Made by a program: the position numbers and the translations under genes
Notes under the pieces: model-generated
Told to the model about the DNA's origin: nothing
The model's database searches: none
What the model saw: only the letters and a program-made list of their open reading frames with translations
Assembly: GCF_017313785.1 (NCBI RefSeq)
Contig: NZ_JAFLNL010000003.1
Coordinates: 248,001-312,000, forward strand
Source: Flagellimonas aurea
GTDB taxonomy: Bacteria; Bacteroidota; Bacteroidia; Flavobacteriales; Flavobacteriaceae
DNA: 64,000 bases
Reading direction: 5' to 3'
In this document: piece after piece, positions 1 through 9,333 of the stretch
How the letters are laid out: every line of letters starts with the position of its first letter
How positions within the stretch are numbered: the stretch's first letter is position 1

Positions 1-305
1 TTGTTTTCGATATATGCAAACTCAGGAACTCCCCTGACCCATTTAGGAACCATTACCGGCTGTAACCAAACCTTGTCCAGCCCCAGAGAGTCCAATTGAG
101 CCTTTGTATAGTCGACCGCCTGCTGCGCCTGCACGGACCCGGAAAGCCGCCCACCAATTTGATTGGACAAATAGTTGAGCCAATCGTAGGCCTTACCATT
201 GGTCAATGCTTCATCATAAATTGCTTTTAATTGCTTTTCGTCTTCAGTTTGAGAAAAAAAGGGTGTGCTGACCAACAAAAAGGCCAAAATCAGAACAGTT
301 CTCAT
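1..305 (-). CDS. M28-type metallopeptidase, N-terminal fragment
   Basis: The gene starts at an ATG at 305 and runs off the left edge, so only about 101 residues are visible. They form a signal peptide (MRTVLILAFLLVSTPFFSQ) followed by a helical segment containing NQIGGRLSGS, which resembles the start of secreted M28/M20-type aminopeptidases of Bacteroidota. No metal ligands lie in the visible part, so the family call rests on the N-terminal pattern only. The start codon overlaps the stop of the upstream polyphosphate kinase gene by 4 bases (ATGA), so the two are probably co-transcribed. Confidence 0.6.
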   Translation of the reverse strand, partial: MRTVLILAFLLVSTPFFSQTEDEKQLKAIYDEALTNGKAYDWLNYLSNQIGGRLSGSVQAQQAVDYTKAQLDSLGLDKVWLQPVMVPKWVRGVPEFAYIEN

Positions 306-1186
306 GTAGTTTCTTTTTCCAGTTCTTGTTTAAAGGTTTCTAAATTAGCCTTTATTTCATCGTCCAGCTCAGGTTCCTCTATATCTTTGTACTTTTTTAA
401 CGCTTCCATCATTATGGAGGCCACAATTAAACGAGCTGCATTTTTATTGTCCGCAGGAATTACGAACCATGGCGCATGTTCCTTTGAAGTTTTGTTCAGG
501 GCTTCCTCATAGCAAGCCTGATATTTATCCCAAAGTTTTCGTTCCTCAAGGTCACCTGGTGAAAATTTCCAATTCTTTTGTTTTAATTCGATTCTTCGTA
601 AAAGACGCTGTCGTTGTTCTTCTTTGGATAAGTGAAGGAAAAATTTAAATATAATGGTGCCATTCTCAGAGATATGCTTTTCAAAATTATTGATTTGATT
701 GTAACGTTTTTCCCAAAACTCATCATCAATATCCTCTACCGAATCAATCTTTGGAATGTTCTCGCCCAAAATATATTCAGGATGCACCTTGGTGACCAAA
801 ACATTCTCATAGTGTGTTCGGTTAAATACGGAGAATTTTCCTCTTTCGGGCAAAGCAATGTAGTGTCGCCAAAGATAATCGTGCTTTTTCTCTTTAGTTG
901 ATGGCACTTTGAAGCTATGCACTACCACTCCCCTAACATTAAAATCTTTGAACACTTCCCTAATCAAGCTATCCTTGCCCGCAGTATCCATTCCCTGCAA
1001 GCAGACGAGGACCCCATATTTTCCATGGGCATAGAGTGTATCTTGAAAATCCCCAAGGTCTTTTCTGATATTTTTCAACTCCTTTTTAAGCTTCTTCTCG
1101 GATTCGTTAAAGTCCTCGTAGGTATCTATTTCGGACAACTTTTCTGTGCCGGTCACTCTATAATCCTCTGTATTGATTTCTTTCAT
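302..1186 (-). CDS. Polyphosphate kinase 2 family protein (polyP:nucleotide phosphotransferase)
   Basis: The 294-residue length is normal for a one-domain PPK2. It has a Walker A-like loop GMDTAGKDS at about residues 65-73 and the family motif FNRTHYENVLV in the lid/Walker B region. Such enzymes move phosphate between polyphosphate and nucleotides; the FNR-x-HYE form is typical of the class that phosphorylates AMP and ADP, but substrate cannot be fixed from sequence. It is cytoplasmic. The stop overlaps the start of the peptidase gene downstream. The family is clear; the class is an inference. Confidence 0.88.
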   Translation of the reverse strand: MKEINTEDYRVTGTEKLSEIDTYEDFNESEKKLKKELKNIRKDLGDFQDTLYAHGKYGVLVCLQGMDTAGKDSLIREVFKDFNVRGVVVHSFKVPSTKEKKHDYLWRHYIALPERGKFSVFNRTHYENVLVTKVHPEYILGENIPKIDSVEDIDDEFWEKRYNQINNFEKHISENGTIIFKFFLHLSKEEQRQRLLRRIELKQKNWKFSPGDLEERKLWDKYQACYEEALNKTSKEHAPWFVIPADNKNAARLIVASIMMEALKKYKDIEEPELDDEIKANLETFKQELEKETT

Positions 1187-1298
1187 AGGATTGAATATAA
1201 TTCATTTTGACTACTCATTCAACCCATGCATATCTTAAAGATGTAATTCATCGATACTTTTACCTCTTATACCTTAAGATGGTTATTTAATCGATCTA

Positions 1299-1331
1299 TT
1301 TGCCCTTCAAAACCATGAAAATGTAACTTTA
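1299..1331 (+). promoter_or_regulatory. Candidate Bacteroidota-type promoter
   Basis: TTTG at 1299-1302 and TAACTTTA at 1324-1331 are 21 bases apart, resembling the -33 TTTG and -7 TAnnTTTG elements of Bacteroidota sigma factors. The site lies about 40 bases upstream of the ATG at 1370. The last -7 base differs from consensus. Confidence 0.4.
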
Positions 1332-1369
1332 TGGAAATCAATACGCAAAGTCCCAAATCCTAAAGCGTT

Positions 1370-2080
1370 ATGAAAAACAATAAGATTATCCTACTTGTAG
1401 TCCTTGTCATCGGCTTGCTTATTCTATGGCTTATGGCCTCCTTTACCATCCCTGCAAATGCTTGTGAATATGCAAGTTCCAACATAGAATACATTAAAAA
1501 CAAGATTGAGGATGCGGTGATGGCCGACGATTTAAACATGGCCAAATATCATGCTTACAAAGCCCTGAACGGCATTGAAAAAACCAAGGACAATTTTTTG
1601 GACTGCGGTTGCGGGGGAGCTATAGAAAGTCTGGAATTGACGCAAGATTATTTAAAAACAGCTACTAAAGCTAATGTCCTGGCCAAATCGAAATTGGTTT
1701 TGCACAAAGCCTTGGAACGCACTATTATTGGCATCAATGTCCTTAAAGAGTTCGAACAGGAAACATCCAGCGATTACGGAAGCAATGTATTGGTCATGAA
1801 CACTACAGATGTACTTGATTTTAACCATGGTATGATGCTCACCCAAGGTGCATCCATAAAAAAACAAGTTCACCAGTGCTTATTGAGTTTTCAATCTTCC
1901 TTGGACAAAGTAGTTTCTGATGTGGATTGTAAAGATGCACGTAGGTTCGTTACCAACATTTATGAAGAAGCACGGCTGACGTTGTTGAACACCAATTTAT
2001 CCCAACACAAAAAGGAATACCACCAAAGGGTAAAAACTTTGGCAAAAGAGGCATTGGATAGCCTTGGAAACTGTAATTGA
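1370..2080 (+). CDS. Membrane-anchored or secreted helical protein of unknown function
   Basis: I do not recognise this 236-residue protein. Residues 5-24 form one hydrophobic segment that could be an uncleaved anchor or a signal peptide. The rest is predicted helical and carries six cysteines after the anchor, including a CGCGG cluster near residue 80, two near the middle and end, and one at the penultimate position, which fits an extracytoplasmic disulfide-bonded protein. It is a single gene convergent with the sigma-54 activator, ending exactly where that gene's stop begins. Confidence 0.6.
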   Translation: MKNNKIILLVVLVIGLLILWLMASFTIPANACEYASSNIEYIKNKIEDAVMADDLNMAKYHAYKALNGIEKTKDNFLDCGCGGAIESLELTQDYLKTATKANVLAKSKLVLHKALERTIIGINVLKEFEQETSSDYGSNVLVMNTTDVLDFNHGMMLTQGASIKKQVHQCLLSFQSSLDKVVSDVDCKDARRFVTNIYEEARLTLLNTNLSQHKKEYHQRVKTLAKEALDSLGNCN

Positions 2081-3244
2081 TTATTTACTGGCGAACAGCT
2101 TTACATCTTCTTCCGACACTTCCTTTCCGCCCAATATGATCAATCGCTCCACTACGTTACGAAGTTCACGAACGTTACCGGTCCAATCATAACTTTTGAG
2201 CAATTCCACTGCTTTTTTGGAAAAACTCTTTTGTCCGGTGCCCTGTTCGGCCGCAATTTTTGTAGAAAAATGTTCTATGAGCAAAGGAATGTCATTACGC
2301 CTTTCGTTCAAGGCCGGGACCTTTATCAAAATTACCGCTAAACGGTGGTATAGGTCTTCTCGGAACTTTCCCTCTTCTATTTCCTTCTTTAGATCTTTGT
2401 TGGTCGCGGCCAATACACGAACATCTACTTTAATATCCTTATCGGAACCCACACGCGAAATCTTGTTCTCCTGCAATGCCCTTAGCACCTTGGCCTGCGC
2501 GGAAAGGCTCATATCCCCGATCTCGTCCAAAAAGATGGTTCCTTTATTGGCGGCCTCAAATTTGCCTGCACGATCTTTAACGGCTGAAGTAAATGCCCCT
2601 TTCACGTGACCGAACAATTCACTCTCTATCAATTCAGAAGGAATTGCTGCGCAGTTTACTTCTACAAAAGGGGATGATGAACGTGGGCTTTTTTCGTGGA
2701 TCCAATGTGCCACCAGCTCCTTACCTGTTCCGTTGGAACCTGTAATCAAAACACGTGCATCGGTAGGCGCCACCTTTTCGATCATTTCTTTTATCGCTTC
2801 GATTTCCTTGCTCTCTCCGATCATTTCGTAATTCTTGGAAATCTTTTTCTTGAGCACCTTGTTCTCAACTGCCAATTCCTTTCTGTCCAAAGCATTCCTT
2901 ACGGTGGTAAGCAATCGGTTCAAATCTGGCGGTTTGGAGATGTAATCATAGGCCCCCAACCTCATGGTATTCACTGCCGTATCCAGGTCACCATGGCCCG
3001 ATATCATGATAAAAGGTATCTCTGGCTTTATTTTTTTTGCAGCTTCAAGAACTTCTACCCCATCCATTTTTGGCATTTTGATATCACAGAGCACAAGGTC
3101 AAAATCTTCTTTTTTGATAACATCTATCCCTGCTAGGCCATCCTCTGCTTCGACCACATTGTAGCTATCGTTCTCTTCGGCCAGTATTTTAACCAATACT
3201 CTTCTAATTGCCGATTCATCTTCTATTACCAAAATTTTTGACAT
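2081..3244 (-). CDS. Sigma-54 activator-type response regulator lacking a DNA-binding domain
   Basis: The protein has a receiver domain (residues 3-118, phosphoacceptor Asp54 in LVLCDIKMP) and an AAA+ sigma-54 interaction domain with Walker A GSNGTGKE (169-176), GAFTSA (216-221) in place of GAFTGA, and Walker B IFLDE (237-241). It stops at residue 387, straight after the AAA+ lid (WTGNVRELRNVVERL), so the usual Fis-type helix-turn-helix is absent. It would open sigma-54 promoters when phosphorylated, perhaps from solution without an enhancer site. No sensor kinase is next to it. The family is certain; the mode of action is an inference. Confidence 0.9.
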   Translation of the reverse strand: MSKILVIEDESAIRRVLVKILAEENDSYNVVEAEDGLAGIDVIKKEDFDLVLCDIKMPKMDGVEVLEAAKKIKPEIPFIMISGHGDLDTAVNTMRLGAYDYISKPPDLNRLLTTVRNALDRKELAVENKVLKKKISKNYEMIGESKEIEAIKEMIEKVAPTDARVLITGSNGTGKELVAHWIHEKSPRSSSPFVEVNCAAIPSELIESELFGHVKGAFTSAVKDRAGKFEAANKGTIFLDEIGDMSLSAQAKVLRALQENKISRVGSDKDIKVDVRVLAATNKDLKKEIEEGKFREDLYHRLAVILIKVPALNERRNDIPLLIEHFSTKIAAEQGTGQKSFSKKAVELLKSYDWTGNVRELRNVVERLIILGGKEVSEEDVKLFASK

Positions 3245-3255
3245 ATGCTGCTTTT

Positions 3256-4152
3256 TTAAAATATTCCGATCTTGAAGCCTGTCCTAATATAAAAATTTGG
3301 GTCTTTATTGAACAAAAATACTTCTCCTCTTTCTTTGTTCCGTAATTTTCCTTCTTGTATCAGGGTAGTCCCTGCTATTGCAAAAAAGGAAATACTTTCC
3401 GTAACATTATACTGATATCCCAAACTCCCGACCAACGTATTAAACGATATCCGTGATGCTACCGATCCATTATCCAAAACAATATCGTTTTGCAGGTTCA
3501 TAAAATAACCATCCAAGAACGATGCCAACTCAAAACTGTGCCTTTTATCCAGATGATATTTTAGGTTGGATTTTGGCACTCCCAGTACAAACGACCAATC
3601 TGGATGAAACCTTCTGTAATAGTGTATAAGGGGCAATGGCACAGGAACTCCTGCCGTGCTATTATAGGTTAATCCCAAAACAATCCTAAAAGGCTTATCC
3701 GCCTTCGGTTTCTCTTTCCAAAAGGCCGCGGAGGCATTCATAAAAAAATCCTCTTTGATTATCCCATCCAATAAATTGGATGCAATCCGCGGGGTCAAAA
3801 TTGTCACCAAGTTCCAATCTTCGTTCCATTTTTTTATCAACCCCAGATTGAAATCAATGATATGGAACCTGATCATCTCCTTTTTATCAAAAGGAAGATC
3901 TGCGGTATATCCCATATCAAAACGGTTATATTCACCACCTATGGCCAAATATTCATCCTTTTCGTTGAGTTTTATGGGAACATTGAGGAGGGCTTTGTAC
4001 CGTTGGGTCTTTACTCCGCTTTCATTTTCTGGTATATTGAGGTATTCCAGTCTTAAAATATCCGTGCTTTGCGCCAATAGACCTTGGCTACAGAGTATTA
4101 CAACGAAAGCGAACCACTTCCAAATTGTAGTATGGTGACTTGATTTTTTTAT
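3256..4152 (-). CDS. DUF6268-type outer-membrane beta-barrel protein
   Basis: The body, with alternating strands and a C-terminal aromatic end (RTGFKIGIF), matches the DUF6268 family of putative outer-membrane barrels. The first standard start codon is a TTG at 4077, which would cut off a signal peptide. In the same frame upstream there is a typical leader (KKSSHHTTIWKW, then a hydrophobic stretch ending in LLAQ), and the position expected for its ATG holds ATA (4152-4150), preceded by AGAAG. I therefore extend the gene to 4152, with the start unresolved. It follows mscS on the same strand. Its substrate is unknown. Confidence 0.68.
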   Translation of the reverse strand: MKKSSHHTTIWKWFAFVVILCSQGLLAQSTDILRLEYLNIPENESGVKTQRYKALLNVPIKLNEKDEYLAIGGEYNRFDMGYTADLPFDKKEMIRFHIIDFNLGLIKKWNEDWNLVTILTPRIASNLLDGIIKEDFFMNASAAFWKEKPKADKPFRIVLGLTYNSTAGVPVPLPLIHYYRRFHPDWSFVLGVPKSNLKYHLDKRHSFELASFLDGYFMNLQNDIVLDNGSVASRISFNTLVGSLGYQYNVTESISFFAIAGTTLIQEGKLRNKERGEVFLFNKDPNFYIRTGFKIGIF

Positions 4153-4157
4153 GTCTT

Positions 4158-5045
4158 CTATTGTTTGGGCTGAATAATATGTATATCTCGTTGCGGGAAT
4201 GGTATACTAACGTTGTTTTCCTTGAATTTGGTATTTATTTTATAGCGCATCTCACTTTTTATGCGCGGGTCCCTAAAGGTATCATTCGTAAAAAAATAAA
4301 TGGAGAAAACCAGTGCGGAATCCCCAAAATCCTCGAACAGAACAAAGGGTTTTGGGTTTTTTAGTACTTGCTTTTGTGTATTGGCCACCTCTTCCAAGAT
4401 TTTGGTCACCAGGTCAACATCACTACCATAGGCAACACCAACAGTTACTTTCTCTCGGGTGGTTCTATGGTTTTGGGTATAGTTGTAAACGATATCGCTG
4501 ATAAACTTATGGTTGGGAAGAATCAACACTTTATCGTCCCGGGTTATTGCCCTTGTGGTACGGAGCTTAATCTCGAACACCTTGCCCACTTTACCATCGA
4601 CCTCTACTACATCACCAACCTGTAGGGACTTATCAACTATAATAAAAATACCTCCAAGAATATCCTTGAACAATTCCTGTAAGGCAAGACCCAAACCAAC
4701 AAATAGTGCTGCGGATGCCGTAATTACCAAGGTAATGTCCACCCCTGCCGCACTTAGGGTCACCAAAACGGCAATAAGGTAAATCACATAGTTGATGAAC
4801 TTAAAGACACTGGTAAACTTATGCTTGTCCTCTTGCTCCATTTTGCGCGTAAATATCAAGCGCAACCACTTTAATAAGAACTTTGTTACCACAATGGTAA
4901 CCGTTAACAACAACAAAAGCCCAATGGTAAGGTCTATGGACTTTTCACCTTGACCTATATGAACCCCAAGATCCAAAAAATCCTTAATGGACCCCCAGAG
5001 ATCCTTCGTAATGATTTCTTTTATTTCTTCTGCGCCGTCTTGCAT
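4158..5045 (-). CDS. MscS-family mechanosensitive ion channel
   Basis: At 295 residues it is close to E. coli MscS. Three hydrophobic segments (about 35-60, 85-105, 108-140) are followed by the pore helix region GLALQELFKDILGGIFIIVDKSLQVGD and the beta domain with LPNHKFISDIVYNYT. It gates in the inner membrane under tension and releases solutes on osmotic downshift. It sits between the ABC permease gene (6 bases upstream) and the DUF6268 barrel, all on the minus strand and probably in one transcript. Confidence 0.9.
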   Translation of the reverse strand: MQDGAEEIKEIITKDLWGSIKDFLDLGVHIGQGEKSIDLTIGLLLLLTVTIVVTKFLLKWLRLIFTRKMEQEDKHKFTSVFKFINYVIYLIAVLVTLSAAGVDITLVITASAALFVGLGLALQELFKDILGGIFIIVDKSLQVGDVVEVDGKVGKVFEIKLRTTRAITRDDKVLILPNHKFISDIVYNYTQNHRTTREKVTVGVAYGSDVDLVTKILEEVANTQKQVLKNPKPFVLFEDFGDSALVFSIYFFTNDTFRDPRIKSEMRYKINTKFKENNVSIPFPQRDIHIIQPKQ

Positions 5046-5051
5046 ACTATT

Positions 5052-6389
5052 TTAATATCTCAACCATTTTATCAACTCTTTATAGGTCGGCTTTTTTCCA
5101 TACATTAAGATACCTGTTCTGTAGATTTTTGCCGCTAGGGATACGATACCCAAAAAGGTAACGATCAATAGAAAAACGGACAACAAAAACTGCCACAAAG
5201 GTACTCCTCCTTCACCTATTCCTCCCGGCAAACGCATCAGCATAACAATGGGCGATGTTAAAGGAAACAACGAAAACCCAACTGCTATGGGACCGTGCGG
5301 ATTACTGAACACAGAAAAGAATCCCACATAAATAGCCAACATTAAAGGTAATATAATAGGAAAGATAAATTGTTGTGTATCCGTTTCATTATCCACGGCC
5401 GCTCCAATGGCTGCGTAAATGGAACTATAAATAAGGTAACCAAGTACAAAATAGATAAAGAACGATACGATTAGCAAGGCCCAAGGAATATCATAAATTT
5501 CCTTCGCGTACATCATCATATCGCTGTCCATTCCGCCAAATTGAGACATTCCCGCCGCTCCCGGGGTCATAACGCCATCGTTTGAAAGCGCGCTAAGGTC
5601 AATGCCAAAAATCAGCACAGCCATAAACAACAATGCCGAAGCTGAGATGATCCAAATGGAAAACTGGGTGATTCCTGCCAAGGAATTTCCGATAATCTTA
5701 CCGAGCATCAGTTGGAACGGTTTCACTGAAGAAATTATCACTTCAATGATTCTGCTCGTTTTTTCCTCGATAACGCTGCGCATCACAAACCCACCATAAA
5801 TAATAATGAACATCATGATCGCATAGCCGAATCCGCCCCCGATAAAAGCTTTGATCTCGTTGATTCCCCGCATACTTTTTTCGCCATCAAACGTGGAAAG
5901 ATTGATTTCGAAAGGTTTCTCCACAGTAGAAAACTGTTCGGACGTGACTCCTAGTTTTTGTAACCGGTCTTGTCTTAACTGATTTTGAAAAACATCCTCA
6001 AGCTCCTTGGTTACGGATGTATTGGGATTGTCCTTAGTAAAAAGGTAGGCTGAACGGGATACTTCTTCCACCGTTTTCCCTTCGGGAATGTATAGCAGTC
6101 CGTAATATTCCAATGCGTTGGTTGAATCCTTTGCCTGCTCCAAGGTCAAATTATCCATATGCACGTAGGAAATATTTTTGGAAGGATAGAATTCGCTCTG
6201 GAAAAAAGAACTTTTGTTCAAAACACTGACTACTCTGGTTTCGTCATCATTTACTTTGGCCAAAAAAGCAATCAGCACAATCATCCCCACCATTAAAAGT
6301 GGGCTCAAAACAGTCATAACAATAAAGGAACGGTTGCGCACCTTGGCCAAATATTCTCTTTTTATGATCAATCCAAGTTTACTTGCCAT
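5052..6389 (-). CDS. ABC-2 type transporter permease (NatB-like)
   Basis: The 445-residue protein has the NatB layout: one N-terminal membrane helix (20-45), a large soluble extracytoplasmic region to about 180, then five or six helices. The segment VIEEKTSRIIEVIISSVKPFQLMLGKIIGNS is the characteristic cytoplasmic coupling region of this family. It pairs with the ATPase gene upstream, whose stop it overlaps by 11 bases. Substrate is unknown; relatives export sodium or peptides. Confidence 0.87.
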   Translation of the reverse strand: MASKLGLIIKREYLAKVRNRSFIVMTVLSPLLMVGMIVLIAFLAKVNDDETRVVSVLNKSSFFQSEFYPSKNISYVHMDNLTLEQAKDSTNALEYYGLLYIPEGKTVEEVSRSAYLFTKDNPNTSVTKELEDVFQNQLRQDRLQKLGVTSEQFSTVEKPFEINLSTFDGEKSMRGINEIKAFIGGGFGYAIMMFIIIYGGFVMRSVIEEKTSRIIEVIISSVKPFQLMLGKIIGNSLAGITQFSIWIISASALLFMAVLIFGIDLSALSNDGVMTPGAAGMSQFGGMDSDMMMYAKEIYDIPWALLIVSFFIYFVLGYLIYSSIYAAIGAAVDNETDTQQFIFPIILPLMLAIYVGFFSVFSNPHGPIAVGFSLFPLTSPIVMLMRLPGGIGEGGVPLWQFLLSVFLLIVTFLGIVSLAAKIYRTGILMYGKKPTYKELIKWLRY

Positions 6390-7317
6390 TGTCCTTGTTG
6401 TTTACGGTTTGAATGAATATGTCGTTAGCAGATGGAATGGTCTCTTCAAATCTGTTGATGTTCGCTACTTTGGATAGTTCCGTTAAAATATCGCCTGTGT
6501 GCCTTGATGCCAACTGTACTTTAAAATTCAATTGGTTTTCAATGGGGTCTATTTCTGAAGAAAGGATATTGAACTTTTCCTCCAAGGATTTCAAAAAGTC
6601 CCTAGGGTCCTTTTGCATCTGAACGCCGACGTTGAAAATGTTGTTTTTATATGCTTTTTTGATGTCCGACAATTTCCCATCCAAGATTTTTTCGGACTTA
6701 TGAATCAGGGCAATGTACTCACAAAGCTCTTCCACGGATTCCATCCGGTGCGTGGAAAAAATTATAGAGGTTCCGTTTTCCTTTAATTGAAGAATCTCAT
6801 CTTTGATGATGTTGGCATTTATGGGGTCAAAACCACTGAAGGGTTCATCAAAAATCAACAACTTGGGTTCATGGAGTACGGTAACGATAAACTGGATTTT
6901 CTGGGCCATCCCTTTTGAAAGCTCTTGAATCTTCTTGTCCCACCAATCACCAATATCCAACCGGTCGAACCAGTATTTGAGCCTTGTTTTTGCTTCACTT
7001 TTGGACAACCCCTTTAACTGTGCCAGATACAATGCCTGCTCACCCACCTTCATGCTTTTGTACAGTCCTCTCTCCTCGGGCAAGTATCCTATGGATGCAA
7101 TATGTTTTGGGGCCAAGGGCTCCCCATTAAGCAAAATCTCACCTGAGTCCTGATGCGTAATTTGATTGATTATTCTGATAAAAGAGGTTTTACCCGCCCC
7201 ATTGGGCCCCAAAAGTCCGTAAATGCAATTCTTCGGGATTTGAAGTGAAATGTTGCTCAACGCAGTGTGATTACCATATGTTTTGGTCACATTTTTGGCA
7301 ACAAGGATATGATCCAT
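6379..7317 (-). CDS. ABC transporter ATP-binding protein (NatA-like)
   Basis: The nucleotide-binding domain spans residues 1-220, with Walker A GPNGAGKTS, signature LSKGMAQKIQ (a variant of LSGGQ), Walker B LLIFDEPFSGFDP and switch His in STHRMES. About 90 further residues form a C-terminal regulatory domain of the kind found in NatA/DrrA exporters. It energises the permease encoded directly downstream. A clear terminator separates it from dnaJ, so it should have its own promoter in the gap at 7318-7365. Confidence 0.9.
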   Translation of the reverse strand: MDHILVAKNVTKTYGNHTALSNISLQIPKNCIYGLLGPNGAGKTSFIRIINQITHQDSGEILLNGEPLAPKHIASIGYLPEERGLYKSMKVGEQALYLAQLKGLSKSEAKTRLKYWFDRLDIGDWWDKKIQELSKGMAQKIQFIVTVLHEPKLLIFDEPFSGFDPINANIIKDEILQLKENGTSIIFSTHRMESVEELCEYIALIHKSEKILDGKLSDIKKAYKNNIFNVGVQMQKDPRDFLKSLEEKFNILSSEIDPIENQLNFKVQLASRHTGDILTELSKVANINRFEETIPSANDIFIQTVNNKDNGK

Positions 7318-7364
7318 GTAATCTATTTTTTCAAAGATATGTAATTGCTAGCTACTTGTTTTCC

Positions 7365-7405
7365 CATAAAAACAAAAACCCACCCTTAACAAAATCAAGG
7401 ATGGG
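7365..7405 (-). terminator. Rho-independent terminator after grpE-dnaJ
   Basis: On the minus strand, CCCATCCTT and AAGGGTGGG (positions 7405-7379, one G-T pair) form a stem followed by a T-rich run. It lies 95 bases after the dnaJ stop. Confidence 0.75.
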
Positions 7406-7499
7406 AAAAAAATTGCTATGAAAAAGAAAATTAGATATCGGTTACCCAACATCAGTTCCAAATATACGTTTTTTATTTAAACAGAAGATTTTTTTTCTT

Positions 7500-8615
7500 T
7501 TAAGAGAACATATCTTTCACTTTCTCAAAAAAGGATTTGTCCGATTTTTCAGGTTTTGGGGCAAAGTTTTCATCATCCTGCATACGCTCGAAAAACTCCT
7601 TTTGCTCTTTGTTTATGCTCTTTGGCGTCCATACATTCACATGAACCAGCAAATCTCCGGCACCATAACCGTTTAGACTGTTGATACCCTTTCCTCGAAG
7701 TCTTAAAATTTTTCCGGATTGCAGACCTGGCTCCAATTTTATACGGACTTTTCCTCCTATGGCGTCAATTTCCTTGGAGCTACCCAGAACCGCTTCTGGA
7801 ATGCTTATATATAAGTCGTAATGTAAATTGTCTCCTTCGCGCTTTAGAGTATCATGTTCCACGGTTTCTATGGCCACCAGCAAATCTCCTGCGATACCGT
7901 TCCCCGGGGCATCGTTTCCTTTTCCGGTAACTTTTAGCTGCATACCATCCTCAACACCTGGTGGAATTTTGATGGATACGGTTTCTTCCACCACCTTGAG
8001 TCCCTGTGCATCGGCATCGGAAGGCTTTTTATCTATTGACTGACCGGCTCCACCACAAGTGGTACAGGTAGTCGCTGTTTGCATTCTACCCAGGATGGTG
8101 TTGGTAATTTTTGTAATCTGTCCCGTACCATTACAGGTTGGACAGGTTTTATAGGTTACGCCATCCGCTTGGAGCTTTCTACGTACCTTCACCTTTTTCT
8201 CGACGCCATTGGCAAGTTCTTCCAAGGTCAACTTTACGCGAATACGCAAGTTACTGCCCTTGGCTCTACGCTGTCCACCGCCGAATCCACCGAATCCGCT
8301 GAATCCGCCGCCAAAAGCTCCTCCAAAAATATCACCGAACTGACTGAAGATATCGTCCATATTCATACCTCCGCCACCAAATCCTCCACTACCATCGAAG
8401 GCGGCATGGCCAAATTGGTCATACTTTGCCCTTTTGTCAGGGTTGCCCAACACCTCATATGCCTCGGCAGATTTCTTGAACATTTCCTCCGCCTTGGTAT
8501 CTCCTGGATTTTTATCCGGGTGGTACTCAATGGCCTTTTTCCGGTAGGCTTTCTTAATTTCTGCGGCCGAGGCTCCTTTGGAGACTCCTAATATTTCGTA
8601 ATAATCTTCCTTCAT
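7500..8615 (-). CDS. dnaJ: Chaperone DnaJ (Hsp40)
   Basis: The 371-residue protein has a J domain with HPD at 32-34, a Gly/Phe-rich linker (about 72-116), and the C-terminal substrate domains. It stimulates the ATPase of DnaK and delivers unfolded clients. The zinc-finger region holds only two CxxCxGxG-type repeats (C158/C161 and C184/C187) instead of four, so only one zinc centre can form. It lies 6 bases after grpE in a two-gene operon closed by a terminator. Confidence 0.95.
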   Translation of the reverse strand: MKEDYYEILGVSKGASAAEIKKAYRKKAIEYHPDKNPGDTKAEEMFKKSAEAYEVLGNPDKRAKYDQFGHAAFDGSGGFGGGGMNMDDIFSQFGDIFGGAFGGGFSGFGGFGGGQRRAKGSNLRIRVKLTLEELANGVEKKVKVRRKLQADGVTYKTCPTCNGTGQITKITNTILGRMQTATTCTTCGGAGQSIDKKPSDADAQGLKVVEETVSIKIPPGVEDGMQLKVTGKGNDAPGNGIAGDLLVAIETVEHDTLKREGDNLHYDLYISIPEAVLGSSKEIDAIGGKVRIKLEPGLQSGKILRLRGKGINSLNGYGAGDLLVHVNVWTPKSINKEQKEFFERMQDDENFAPKPEKSDKSFFEKVKDMFS

Positions 8616-8621
8616 ACAACT

Positions 8622-9197
8622 TTAGTTTCCAACAACAACTTTAGGATGTCTAATGATTCGGTCTCCCAGTTTAAACCCTTTTTCCACTACATCTATGATC
8701 TTCCCTTTCATTTTCTTGTCAGGTGCAGGTATCTGGGTGATGGCATCGTGCACTTCTGCATCAAATATATCCCCTGGTTCTACCTCAACCTGCTCAAGAC
8801 CTTTGTTCTTAAGGGTTTCCCTAAATTTATTACTGATGAGTTCCACACCTTTGAACATCTCTTTGTCCTCAGATTTGGAAAGTTCTTTTAAGGCACGGTC
8901 AAAATCGTCCAAAATGGGGAGCATGGCCACTATGACTTCTTGTCCGGCAGTCTTGAACAAATCCATACGCTCCTTGGAGGTTCTTCGCTTGTAATTTTCA
9001 AATTCCGCAAAAAGCCTCAAGAATTTCTCTTTTTCTTTGGCCAAATCTTCGCGCAATTTTTCCTCTTCCGAAAGCTCCTCCTCGTTTTGTTCCGCGTTTT
9101 CTGCCTCTATATGCTCTTCGTTCAGCTCAGTACTCTCTTCGGTTTGCCCTTTTTTAGGCTCATCTTCCATTTCCTCAACCTTACTTTTATTGCTCAT
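8622..9197 (-). CDS. grpE: Nucleotide exchange factor GrpE
   Basis: The start is placed at the ATG at 9197 (MSNKSKVEE); an upstream in-frame start would add 15 residues unlike the family. The 191-residue protein has an acidic, disordered first third, a long coiled coil (about 45-110, containing FENYKRRTSKER), and a C-terminal beta domain ending in GDRIIRHPKVVVG. It releases ADP from DnaK and is translated just ahead of dnaJ. Confidence 0.94.
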   Translation of the reverse strand: MSNKSKVEEMEDEPKKGQTEESTELNEEHIEAENAEQNEEELSEEEKLREDLAKEKEKFLRLFAEFENYKRRTSKERMDLFKTAGQEVIVAMLPILDDFDRALKELSKSEDKEMFKGVELISNKFRETLKNKGLEQVEVEPGDIFDAEVHDAITQIPAPDKKMKGKIIDVVEKGFKLGDRIIRHPKVVVGN

Positions 9198-9272
9198 GTT
9201 GTATTGTTTTATTCTGATTTGAAGTGGCAAAAGTACTGCCAATTGTATAAAAATGTCAAAATGTCACCGCAA

Positions 9273-9303
9273 AACATAAAAAAAGCCGCCTAAGCGGTCT
9301 TTC
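9273..9303 (-). terminator. Rho-independent terminator after the TIGR01777 gene
   Basis: On the minus strand, CCGC-TTAG-GCGG is followed by CTTTTTTT. It lies about 30 bases after the stop of the gene at 9334-10278 and before grpE. Confidence 0.65.
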
Positions 9304-9333
9304 TATATTTAAATATGTTGAAATTTAAACGTA

